Positions 25,637 through 33,967 of a stretch of 36,716 nt of DNA are shown piece after piece (within the stretch, counting starts at the first letter, position 1; each line of letters starts with the position of its first letter). The position numbers were made by a program, and so were the translations under genes. Below the pieces are notes generated by a model. It did not search any database, was not told where the DNA came from, and saw only the letters and a list, made by a program, of their open reading frames with translations. The stretch comes from Oscillospiraceae bacterium (GTDB lineage Bacteria; Bacillota; Clostridia; Oscillospirales; Acutalibacteraceae). The stretch covers positions 1 to 36,716 of the forward strand of contig JAQXLO010000010.1 in NCBI GenBank assembly GCA_029012165.1, given 5' to 3'.

Positions 25637-26947
25637 ATGGATTATCAAGAAGAACTGTCGCAAAAGCGGGAGAAGCTGGCCGTTGTGGGGCTTGGCTATG
25701 TGGGGCTGCCGCTGGCGGTGGCCTTCGCAAAGGGATTTGACGTGATCGGGTTCGATCTGAACGCAGACAAGATCGCACTGTACAAGGCGGGCAAAGATCC
25801 GACGGGCGAGGTTGGCGATTCCGCTGTCGCCGCTTCTTCGATACATTTCACCTGCGACGAAGCCGAACTGCGCAGGGCGAAGTTTACCATTGTCGCCGTA
25901 CCCACCCCCATCAATCAGGACAAGACCCCTGATCTCACCCCCGTTGTCGGCGCCAGCGAAACCGTCGGGCGCAACCTTTCGGCGGGCACCGTGGTCGTCT
26001 ACGAATCCACCGTCTATCCCGGCGTGACGGAGGACGTGTGTATTCCCATTCTTGAGAAAGAATCGGGTCTTGTTTGCGGCAGGGATTTCTTTGTCGGCTA
26101 TTCCCCCGAGCGCATCAATCCCGGCGACCGGGTGCATACATTGCCGAAGATTCGCAAGATCGTTTCCGGCATAAACAGGGAGATCTGCGACCAAATCGCC
26201 CGGGTGTACGATGCCGTGATCGAGGCGGGCACCTACTGCGTTTCCTCCATCAAAACGGCGGAGGCGATCAAGGTGGCGGAGAACAGCCAGCGGGACATCA
26301 ATATCGCCTTTATGAACGAGCTGGCGATGGTCTTTGACCGCATGGGTATCGACACCGGCGAAGTCGTGGATGGCATGAACACGAAATGGAACGCCCTCGG
26401 CTTCCGTCCCGGTCTTGTGGGCGGGCACTGCATCGGCGTTGACCCGTACTACTTCACCTATGAAGCGGAAAAGCTCGGCTACCACAGCCGCCTCATTTTA
26501 GCCGGGCGGCAGATCAACGACGGCATGGGACAGTTCGTCGCCGACGCCGCCATTCGGGAAATGACTCTCTGCGGCAAGACCGTCCGCAGTGCCCGTGTTG
26601 CCGTGCTGGGACTGACGTTTAAGGAAAACTGTCCCGATATCCGCAACTCCAAGGTGGTCGATATTCTCAAGCGGCTGGCAGAGTACGGCGTACAGCCCTT
26701 TGTCACAGACCCCTACGCCGACAGCGCAGAGGTACTGCACGAATACGGCATCGAGCTTTGCGCCGAGGAAGAGCTGCACGATATGGACTGTGTGATTGCC
26801 GCCGTTGCCCACGACCAATACAGGCAGGCGGGACTGCCCGCCGTATGCGCCCTGTTCGGCGAGGGGGAAAAGGTTCTGATTGACGTCAAGGGAATCTTTC
26901 GTCCCGAGGAAACGGCGGCTCTCGGGATCCGCCACTGGAGACTGTGA
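25637..26947 (+). CDS. Nucleotide-sugar dehydrogenase (UDP-GlcNAc/ManNAc 6-dehydrogenase, WbpA/TviB type)
   Basis: LAVVGLGYVGLPLAVAFAKGF, YESTVYPGVTEDVCIPILE, GYSPERINPGD, GGHCIGVDPYYFTYEAEKLGY. Confidence 0.92.
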   Translation: MDYQEELSQKREKLAVVGLGYVGLPLAVAFAKGFDVIGFDLNADKIALYKAGKDPTGEVGDSAVAASSIHFTCDEAELRRAKFTIVAVPTPINQDKTPDLTPVVGASETVGRNLSAGTVVVYESTVYPGVTEDVCIPILEKESGLVCGRDFFVGYSPERINPGDRVHTLPKIRKIVSGINREICDQIARVYDAVIEAGTYCVSSIKTAEAIKVAENSQRDINIAFMNELAMVFDRMGIDTGEVVDGMNTKWNALGFRPGLVGGHCIGVDPYYFTYEAEKLGYHSRLILAGRQINDGMGQFVADAAIREMTLCGKTVRSARVAVLGLTFKENCPDIRNSKVVDILKRLAEYGVQPFVTDPYADSAEVLHEYGIELCAEEELHDMDCVIAAVAHDQYRQAGLPAVCALFGEGEKVLIDVKGIFRPEETAALGIRHWRL

Positions 26948-27091
26948 TGCCATGCGTTGTGTCTTCGTTCTTTTTGGAAAAGAGCGGAGGCATTTTCGTT
27001 TTATTTGCAAAAAATTTTCCATAACCTCTTTATTTTTTTAGCAAAAAACGCTATAATGTAGTATAGCAATTCTCAAAAAGGGGTAATTCAT

Positions 27092-28723
27092 ATGCAAACT
27101 GTTCAACCGTCCGCATTGCCGCGCGCCGCATATCCGGAGGAGGTCGGCGTTTCCTCATTGGACATCGCCGCCTACATAAAGGATCTCCAAGATTCCGGCA
27201 TTGAGGCACACAGCATCATGATCCTGCGTGAGGGCAAGGTCGCCTTTGAGACATGGCGTGCGCCGTACACGCCCGATATGCCCCACGCCATGTATTCCGT
27301 CAGCAAATCCATCACCTCCATTGCCGCAGGTTTTGCCGTGGAGGAAGGCTTTTTTGCCCCGCAGACCAAGGTGCTGGATATTTTTCCCGAGTACCGCACG
27401 GAGGGCTACGACAAAAAGCTGGAAAAGATCACCGTTCGCCATCTGCTGAACATGACCGCCGGCAAGGACGTCAGCCTGCTTGCCGACAAGTCCAAGGGAA
27501 GCTGGCAGAAACAGTTTTTGGATTCCAAATGGTACGCCGATCCCGACGACGGAGAATGGCGCTACATCAGCGAATGCTCCTACATGGTCTGCGCCTGCAT
27601 CAAGCGCACCACCGGAATGTCCGTACTCTCGTTCCTGACGCCACGTCTCTTTGAGCCGCTGGGCTTTGGACGTGTGCCGTTCTGGGAGGTGGACAGCGAG
27701 GGCATTGAGGCAGGCGGATGGGGCATATACATGACCACCGAGGAGCTGGCGAAAATCGCACTTTGTATGCTCAACAACGGTGTTTTCGAGGGCAAGCAGG
27801 TCATCCCGGCTCGCTGGGTCGCCGAGGCGACACGCAAGCAGGCCAATCCCGAACGCTACTCCGAGATCGACAACCGTGCCGGCTACGGCTACTTTTTCTG
27901 GCACAACGGCATCGTGCCCAACTCCTTCCGTATGGACGGAATGTTCTCCCAGTTCGCCGTCTGTTTCAAGGACTACAATGCTGTTCTGGTCGTTACCTCC
28001 TGCGAAATCGAAGAACAAAAATCCCGAGACTGCATCTGGCGGCATTTCCCCGCCGCATTTCTTCCCGCACCGCAGAGCGACAAAAACTACCAAAAAAACC
28101 GGGAACAGCTTGTACTGGAGCCGCTCCCGGAGCTGCACGCCATGCCCCACAGCACGCTCGAACAGACCATCGCCGGACGGGAGATCTCCTTCAAAAAGCC
28201 TGCCCTGCTCAACAGCGTCAACTTTCCCGTCAGTATGCTTCCGCTGGCGTCCGTGTATATGTCCGCCGACCGTGCCGGCAACATCGACAAGGTCTCCTTC
28301 CGCTTTGAGGAGGACGTGTGCTACATGACATGGAGCGAGGGGGAAGCCACCAACACCATCGCCTGCGGCATGGACGGAAGTCCCCGGCACTCGCACATCC
28401 ACCTGGCCGGCATCGACTACACCGCCCGATGCAGTGCCGCATGGGAAAGTGAAAATTCCCTGGCGATTTGGTTCCGCCCCATGGAAAGCGTTTGCCAGCG
28501 CCGCTGGACGTTTGTGTTCGCTGAAAACGGCACTGTCCAAGCGATTCCCCGCAGTATGCCCAGCATCAAAACCATGGTCAAGTATTTGTGCGATTCCATG
28601 GACGATTTCATCGACAGCAAGGCCGTCTCCAACGCCGCCAAAACCGCTGCCATGAAGATGTACGGCATCGTGGAACCCATCCACAAGGGCAAGTTTACCG
28701 ACACCGATTCCCCGGAAGAATAA
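27092..28723 (+). CDS. Serine hydrolase, class C beta-lactamase-related
   Basis: MYSVSKSITSIAAGFAVEEG (SxxK), IRHLLNMTAG-like VRHLLNMTAGKD, GWGIYMTTEELAKIALCMLNNG. Confidence 0.88.
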   Translation: MQTVQPSALPRAAYPEEVGVSSLDIAAYIKDLQDSGIEAHSIMILREGKVAFETWRAPYTPDMPHAMYSVSKSITSIAAGFAVEEGFFAPQTKVLDIFPEYRTEGYDKKLEKITVRHLLNMTAGKDVSLLADKSKGSWQKQFLDSKWYADPDDGEWRYISECSYMVCACIKRTTGMSVLSFLTPRLFEPLGFGRVPFWEVDSEGIEAGGWGIYMTTEELAKIALCMLNNGVFEGKQVIPARWVAEATRKQANPERYSEIDNRAGYGYFFWHNGIVPNSFRMDGMFSQFAVCFKDYNAVLVVTSCEIEEQKSRDCIWRHFPAAFLPAPQSDKNYQKNREQLVLEPLPELHAMPHSTLEQTIAGREISFKKPALLNSVNFPVSMLPLASVYMSADRAGNIDKVSFRFEEDVCYMTWSEGEATNTIACGMDGSPRHSHIHLAGIDYTARCSAAWESENSLAIWFRPMESVCQRRWTFVFAENGTVQAIPRSMPSIKTMVKYLCDSMDDFIDSKAVSNAAKTAAMKMYGIVEPIHKGKFTDTDSPEE

Positions 28724-28733
28724 GGAGGTCACC

Positions 28734-29453
28734 ATGTTTACAGCCCAATTTATCGCCGCACTTGTCCTCGCAGGCATTACGGCGGCGTCCATGCCCTACT
28801 ACTGCAAGCTCACTTTCCCCGGCAAGAGCAGAACGACGCTCCTTTTCAAAATGGGGCTGTCCTTCCTTTTTGTCCTCACCGCCGTTTTGGCGCTTTCCGC
28901 CGCCCCGAAAAAGTTTTCCTACTGTATCGTCATGCTCGTCGGTTTTCTGTGCGCCTTTGTGGGCGACTTCTTTTTGGGCAGGAGTGAAAAGCTGAAGTAT
29001 TTTGTCATCGGTTCCTGCTTTTTCACCGCCGCCCATGCGCTCTATATCACCGCTTTTTCCTTAGCCGCCAAGGCGCTCACGCCGGATGTCCCGTGGTTCA
29101 ACGGCATGGAGATCGGCATTTATCTTTCCCTCGTCAGCATCATGGCGCTAATCTTTATTTGGAAAAAACCGCCGTTCCACAAGCTGATTCTTGGGATGTT
29201 CGCCTACCTGTGCGTGATCGCGCTCATGGTCACCAAGGCGCTCGGGCTGGGCATTCGCCTGTTCGGCACCTCTCCCGTCACCATTCTGCTGCCTCTCGGC
29301 GCACTGTCTTTTATCTGCTCGGACTACACGCTGGGCATGATGCGCTTCAAAATGCATGAGCGCACCAAACCCTTTAAGGCGTTCAGCACTGTAACCTACT
29401 TCGCCGCACAAATGCTGCTGGCCTTGTCGATGTTTACCCTGATCCGACTTTAA
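28734..29453 (+). CDS. YhhN family (lysoplasmalogenase-like) membrane protein
   Basis: Eight or so hydrophobic helices; VGDFFLG; FFTAAHALYITAF; FICSDYTLGMMRF. Confidence 0.83.
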   Translation: MFTAQFIAALVLAGITAASMPYYCKLTFPGKSRTTLLFKMGLSFLFVLTAVLALSAAPKKFSYCIVMLVGFLCAFVGDFFLGRSEKLKYFVIGSCFFTAAHALYITAFSLAAKALTPDVPWFNGMEIGIYLSLVSIMALIFIWKKPPFHKLILGMFAYLCVIALMVTKALGLGIRLFGTSPVTILLPLGALSFICSDYTLGMMRFKMHERTKPFKAFSTVTYFAAQMLLALSMFTLIRL

Positions 29454-29538
29454 GGCTGCACCGCACAAAGTGCGGCGTATGCCTTGTTTGAATCTTACTT
29501 CGCAATCCGCACACCCCGATTGTGCGGTGTTGCCTGAA
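29449..29538. repeat. Dispersed palindromic element, copy C (composite)
   Basis: TTTAAGGCTGCACCGCACAAAGTGCGGCG...CCGCACACCCCGATTGTGCGGTGTTGCCTGAA; 43-bp segment 29492-29534 matches the reverse complement of 36620-36662 at 41/43 positions. Confidence 0.8.
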
Positions 29539-29557
29539 TGTGAAAGAAGGTTTGTTT

Positions 29558-31222
29558 GTGGAAATCAAAAAACACTGGTACAAAGAAATGGTCGTCTACC
29601 AAATCTGGCCCCGCAGCTTCTGCGACGGCAACGGGGACGGTATCGGCGACCTGACGGGTGTTCTCTCGAAGCTCGACTATTTGCAGGATCTGGGTGTCAA
29701 CGCCATCTGGTTCTCGCCCCTGTACTGCTCTCCCAACGCCGACTACGGCTATGACATCGCCGACTACCGCAACATCTCTCCCGAGTACGGCACCCTGGAG
29801 CAGTTCCGGCAGGTTGTGCAGGAAGCCCACAAACGGGGCATGCGCATCATCATGGATTTGGTCGTCAACCACACCTCCGACGAACACGAATGGTTCAAAA
29901 AAGGGGCGGCGGACAAAAACAGTCCCTACCACGACTACTACTTCTGGCGCAAGGGCAAGGGCAAGAATCCGCCCAACAACTGGAAGTCCGTTTTCGAGGG
30001 CGGCGCATGGGAATACAACAAGGACTTGGACGAATACTACCTGCACGTTTTCGCCAAGAAGCAGCCTGACCTGAACATGGATAATCCCGCCGTGCGTGAG
30101 GAAGTCAAGCAGATCATGCGCTACTGGCTGGACATGGGGGTGGACGGATTCCGTGAGGACGTCATCACCTACATCTCCAAAGCCGAGGGTCTGCCCAACG
30201 GCATTCCTCTGCCCGTCGGCACAGGAATCGAGCATTACACCGTCGGTCCGCATCTGTATGAATATCTCTCCGAGTTCCGCCATGACGTGCTCGACCACTA
30301 CGACTGCTTCACCGTGGGCGAAGCGCCCATGATGACCCCAAAGCTTGCCCGCACCTTTATCGCCGAAAACGACAAACAGGTACTCAACCTCATGTTCCAC
30401 TTCCAGCACCAGGAAGCGGACTGCTTCCTGACCGACTGGCTGCACACGCCGCTGAGCCTCAAAAAGATGAAGAAGGCATTCTCCACCTGGCAAAAGGAAA
30501 TGTACGGCGATGCGTGGAATGCGCTGTACATCGAGAACCACGACCATCCCCGTGCCGTTGACCGCTTCGGCAGTGTCCGATACCAAAAGCAGAGCGCAAA
30601 AATGCTCGCCGCCATGTACATCTGCCAGTGCGGTACGCCGTTCATCTATCAGGGACAGGAAATCGGCATGACCAATACCACGTTCCGTTCGCTGGACGAG
30701 TTCAAGGATGTGGTCACCTTCAACAACGCCAAGGTCTTTGCCAAGTTCGGCATCAAGGGCGAACGTTTTCTGAAGATCGCCAACAAGTGCTCCCGGGAAC
30801 AGTCCCGCACCCCTGTACAGTGGGACGGCACCGAAAACGCCGGTTTCACCACGGGTACGCCGTGGATGCCGGTCAATCCCAATTATACCGAAATCAACGT
30901 TGCCGACCAGCAAAAAGACCCCGATTCCGTGCTGAATTTCTACAAAAAGCTTTTGAAATTCCGCAAGGAAAACGAGATCGTCATTTACGGCTCCTACGAG
31001 GAGCACTGCAAGGACAGCAGCACCCTGTACGTCTACTCCCGGGAATACGAGGGCAAGCGGATGCTGGTGGTCTGCTCCTTCACGGAAAAGCCCGTCCGCT
31101 TCACTGCCCCCGATGGCTTCGACCTGTCCAATGCCGAGTTGGTTCTGCAAAACTACGACGTCCTGTACAACAGCAACTCCTTTCTCACCAAGCCCTACGA
31201 GGTACGGGTATATATGCTGTAA
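29558..31222 (+). CDS. GH13 alpha-glucosidase / oligo-1,6-glucosidase (probable GTG start at 29558)
   Basis: WYKEMVVYQIWPRSFCDGNGDGIGDL, DLVVNHTSDEHEWF, GVDGFREDVITYISK, FTVGEAP, NHDHPRAVDRFG; RBS GAAAGAAGG precedes GTG at 29558. Confidence 0.92.
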   Translation: MEIKKHWYKEMVVYQIWPRSFCDGNGDGIGDLTGVLSKLDYLQDLGVNAIWFSPLYCSPNADYGYDIADYRNISPEYGTLEQFRQVVQEAHKRGMRIIMDLVVNHTSDEHEWFKKGAADKNSPYHDYYFWRKGKGKNPPNNWKSVFEGGAWEYNKDLDEYYLHVFAKKQPDLNMDNPAVREEVKQIMRYWLDMGVDGFREDVITYISKAEGLPNGIPLPVGTGIEHYTVGPHLYEYLSEFRHDVLDHYDCFTVGEAPMMTPKLARTFIAENDKQVLNLMFHFQHQEADCFLTDWLHTPLSLKKMKKAFSTWQKEMYGDAWNALYIENHDHPRAVDRFGSVRYQKQSAKMLAAMYICQCGTPFIYQGQEIGMTNTTFRSLDEFKDVVTFNNAKVFAKFGIKGERFLKIANKCSREQSRTPVQWDGTENAGFTTGTPWMPVNPNYTEINVADQQKDPDSVLNFYKKLLKFRKENEIVIYGSYEEHCKDSSTLYVYSREYEGKRMLVVCSFTEKPVRFTAPDGFDLSNAELVLQNYDVLYNSNSFLTKPYEVRVYML

Positions 31223-31242
31223 AATGCGACAGCCCCTTGTTC

Positions 31243-31530
31243 TTATATTTTGTTGTGTTCCTTGAGAATTTTACGAATCCACTTCTCGCTGTATGCGTAG
31301 CGTGTGGCAAGCTGTTTGATGTTGTGTCCGTTGTACTCGTCCGCAATTTTTTCGGCGAGGAATGTGCGGTCAAACAGCTCCACCGGCAGAGATAGTGTCT
31401 GTCCGCGGTACGTCTCGTGCAGGAGCAAGACCGCTTCCACGCCCAAAAGATACGACAGATCACGGTAGGCGCCGTTGAGTTTTTCGCACTCGATTTCATC
31501 GGGTCTGAGCCGAATCCGCAATCCCTGCAT
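31243..31530 (-). CDS. Mor-like transcription activator family HTH protein
   Basis: YRDLSYLLGVEAVLLLHETYRGQTLSLP...FLAEKIADEYNGHNIKQLATRYAYSEKWIRKILKEHNKI; RBS GGGAGGGA before ATG 31530. Confidence 0.75.
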   Translation of the reverse strand: MQGLRIRLRPDEIECEKLNGAYRDLSYLLGVEAVLLLHETYRGQTLSLPVELFDRTFLAEKIADEYNGHNIKQLATRYAYSEKWIRKILKEHNKI

Positions 31531-31700
31531 CAGTCTCCCTCCCTGCCCTGCCGAGCGTCCATTCTGTCGAGTATCCGACGCAAGGAACGCCGAAACCGCA
31601 CGCCGCAATCGTCCAGCTTTTGCCCAAGGGTTGCGCCGTCTGCTCTGTGGAGCTTCCACAAGACGAACAGCGGAAAAAGCGCCAGTAAAAATGTTCCCAT
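31530..31700 (-). CDS. 56-aa small ORF with hydrophobic N-terminus, stop/start-overlapped (TGATG) with the Mor-like gene
   Basis: MGTFLLALFPLFVLWKLHRADGATLGQKLDDCGVRFRRSLRRILDRMDARQGREGD*, translated by eye; below the ORF track cutoff; GAGGTG upstream. Confidence 0.5.
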   Translation of the reverse strand: MGTFLLALFPLFVLWKLHRADGATLGQKLDDCGVRFRRSLRRILDRMDARQGREGD

Positions 31701-31745
31701 ACAATCACCTCATCTGTATTTGTATGGCTTCATTATACCGGCGCA

Positions 31746-31766
31746 CATGGACAGAAGTTGTCCATG
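31746..31766. promoter_or_regulatory. Inverted repeat, candidate operator upstream of the small ORF/Mor-like pair
   Basis: CATGGACA-gaagt-TGTCCATG; a minus-strand TATAAT lies just downstream at 31732-31737. Confidence 0.45.
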
Positions 31767-31782
31767 GAACAGTTCTTTAGAA

Positions 31783-31832
31783 AAAAACAGAAGTTTTTTC
31801 GGAGTATTTATCCGAGGAAAACTTCTGTTTTT
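31783..31832 (-). terminator. Rho-independent terminator for the WYL regulator gene
   Basis: AAAAACAGAAGTTTT ... AAAACTTCTGTTTTT 15-bp stem with flanking A/T runs. Confidence 0.85.
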
Positions 31833-31871
31833 CTTTTCCTTATTTTCTTCTCGAAATGCGGCAGTCTCTTT

Positions 31872-32786
31872 TCAGGATCGGATATTTTGTACCTTGTTCC
31901 CCTGTGCCCCCAGCCACATGAGGATGCCGTCACCGTAGGACTCGGCGGTGATGGTATACACGCCGTCCTTTTGTGCAATAACCTTGGCGGTGGGCACTTT
32001 ATCGAGCATCGCTTCCAGCACGCCCGTATACTCAAAGGTCACCCTGCGCAGAGGACCCATGTACATAAACTGGATGCGTTTGCGAAATTCGCCGTCCTGA
32101 AAGCGATCCTTGTACGGGACAGCAAACCGCTCGCCCGTAGGCTCAACGTGTTCCATGCGGTCGATACGAAACACGATGGGATAATCCGTCTTGTCCGCAC
32201 CGTCAAATGCGATGCAATAAAAATAGAACTCGGAAAACAGGATCCCCACCGGCTTCATGACACGGCGGCTTTTTTTGCCGTCCTGCCGTGTGTAGTCGAA
32301 GGCAATCATTTGGTGCGCAACGATGTACCGGGACAATTCCCAAATCGGCGCCAAGAGCGCTTTGCCGTGGTGCGGCGGAATGTAGTTGAACATCTCGTTG
32401 CGGATGAGTTCCTCCGCCACGGCTCGGTCTGCGGGTGCAATTTGGGCAATCAGCTTCTCCACAAGGCGGGATAGCTCCTGCTTGGGAAACGCTCGGCTTT
32501 CCAGCAGGATCTTGCACAGTGCCAGCGCTTCCTCATTGGTCATCCATTCCCGCTCCTGCCGCACCAGAGTGTAGCAGTTGCCGGCTCGGTCATATGTAAG
32601 CGTCATTTCCGCTTCATCCCCGTGCAGTTCGGCAATGTAGGCACGCAGGTCATCCATGTCCCGCTGAACGGTTTTCAGCGAGACACCGTACGCATCGGCA
32701 AGACTTTGTTTGTATAGCCGTTCGCCCTTGTTGAGCCGCTCGTACATATTGAGCAGGCGAAAGCTTTTCTCTGCGGCGAAGCCCAT
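31872..32786 (-). CDS. HTH-WYL domain transcriptional regulator
   Basis: RLLNMYERLNKGERLYKQSLADAYGVSLKTVQRDMDDLRAYI; IAFDYTRQDGKKSRRVMKPVGILFSEFYFYCIAFDG. Confidence 0.88.
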   Translation of the reverse strand: MGFAAEKSFRLLNMYERLNKGERLYKQSLADAYGVSLKTVQRDMDDLRAYIAELHGDEAEMTLTYDRAGNCYTLVRQEREWMTNEEALALCKILLESRAFPKQELSRLVEKLIAQIAPADRAVAEELIRNEMFNYIPPHHGKALLAPIWELSRYIVAHQMIAFDYTRQDGKKSRRVMKPVGILFSEFYFYCIAFDGADKTDYPIVFRIDRMEHVEPTGERFAVPYKDRFQDGEFRKRIQFMYMGPLRRVTFEYTGVLEAMLDKVPTAKVIAQKDGVYTITAESYGDGILMWLGAQGNKVQNIRS

Positions 32787-32790
32787 AGCG

Positions 32791-33861
32791 TTACACTTTG
32801 GGGGGCAGGCACTCGAGGATTGCCATATTACCGCTGATCTCAAAATCCGCCGCTTTGGCGGGGATAAACAGGCACTCGCCCTTTTGCACCGGAATGCCGG
32901 CGACGGTGCCGCTCCCCTCGGTCACGGTATAGGCACAGGGCTTGCCCGTACAGGCACGGGTAAAGTCGCCGTTTACGTCGATGCGGCGCAGAGAGAAATA
33001 CGGCGTGCGGTCATAGGAGATGAGCTCTGTGACGGTGTGGCTCTCGTCCCGCTCCACTTCCTGCGGCTGCAGCTTATACTTCTCCAGCAGTGCTTCCTCG
33101 GAGAAGCGGGTATAGTGGAAGCAGTCGAACATCTTGTCGAAGCCGATACCCATATGGCACAGAAAATCGGGCAGCTTCTCCCCCTTGGTATTGCACTTTT
33201 CCAAGCTGATGGTGTAGTCGGTCGGCTCCTGAATCTCCAAAAGAAAACAGCCGGGACCGATGGCGTGGGGTGTACCGCCCTCAATGATAAACACATCGCC
33301 CTTTTTCACAGGAATCTTGTGCATCAGAGCCGCCATACCGGCGATGTCCTGCTTGTCGAACAGCTCATGCAGCTGTTCCTTGGTCACGTCCTCCTTGAAG
33401 CCCAGCAGGATATGCGGCGCTTCGCCGCCGATCTCTCTGCCGTCGAGGATATACCATGCTTCGGTCTTGCCGTAGTCGGAGTGGAACAACTGTTTCGCCG
33501 CCTGCTTGTCCGGATGCACCTGAATCGGCAGACGCTCTGCAGAGTCGAGGAACTTGGTCAGCACGCCGAAGTTGACGCCCAGCGCCTCGATGTGTTTTGC
33601 ACCGAGATATCCCTCGGGGTCGGCGTCAATCAAATCCTTGAGATAGGCAGTGCCGTTCTCCGTCTCCACACGGCTCAAACCCTCCCGCTCGGGCGTATCC
33701 TCCCGGGGCGGATTATTCGCCGAGACCACGGATGCCAGCCAGTCCTCCGGGAAATAGCCGTCCTCGCCGTCCTCTCCGCGCAGTTTATCGAGAAGCAAAC
33801 CGCCGAGATAGATTCTCCACACACGGTTTGGCAGCATTTTTAAAGGCTTATAGTTTTCCAT
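32791..33861 (-). CDS. manA: Mannose-6-phosphate isomerase, class I
   Basis: LPIQVHPDKQAAKQLF, EAWYILDGREIGGEAPHILLGFKEDV, VFIIEGGTPHAIGPGCFLLEIQEPTDYT; RBS GGAGATGACGAT before 33861. Confidence 0.9.
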   Translation of the reverse strand: MENYKPLKMLPNRVWRIYLGGLLLDKLRGEDGEDGYFPEDWLASVVSANNPPREDTPEREGLSRVETENGTAYLKDLIDADPEGYLGAKHIEALGVNFGVLTKFLDSAERLPIQVHPDKQAAKQLFHSDYGKTEAWYILDGREIGGEAPHILLGFKEDVTKEQLHELFDKQDIAGMAALMHKIPVKKGDVFIIEGGTPHAIGPGCFLLEIQEPTDYTISLEKCNTKGEKLPDFLCHMGIGFDKMFDCFHYTRFSEEALLEKYKLQPQEVERDESHTVTELISYDRTPYFSLRRIDVNGDFTRACTGKPCAYTVTEGSGTVAGIPVQKGECLFIPAKAADFEISGNMAILECLPPKV

Positions 33862-33918
33862 ATCGTCATCTCCTTTGCCAACAGTATACAGCCTTTGGCA
33901 CAAAAAAGCAATCCAAAA

Positions 33919-33947
33919 TTGACAGAACGTCCAAAAAACGGTATAAT
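33919..33947 (+). promoter_or_regulatory. Consensus sigma-A promoter for rfbB
   Basis: TTGACA - 17 bp - TATAAT, exact consensus hexamers. Confidence 0.88.
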
Positions 33948-33967
33948 AATCTGAAAGGAGTGAGCGT

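Noticed and set aside
27155-28792. 545-aa minus-strand ORF (and 29495-31150, 13324-15204, 18816-20474 similarly)
   Set aside because: Shadows of serine hydrolase, GH13, phosphohexomutase/lyase and U32 genes, which have family motifs on the other strand
31243-31530. Prophage, based on the Mor-like protein
   Set aside because: No capsid, terminase, integrase or other phage genes nearby; stand-alone Mor-like regulators can be chromosomal
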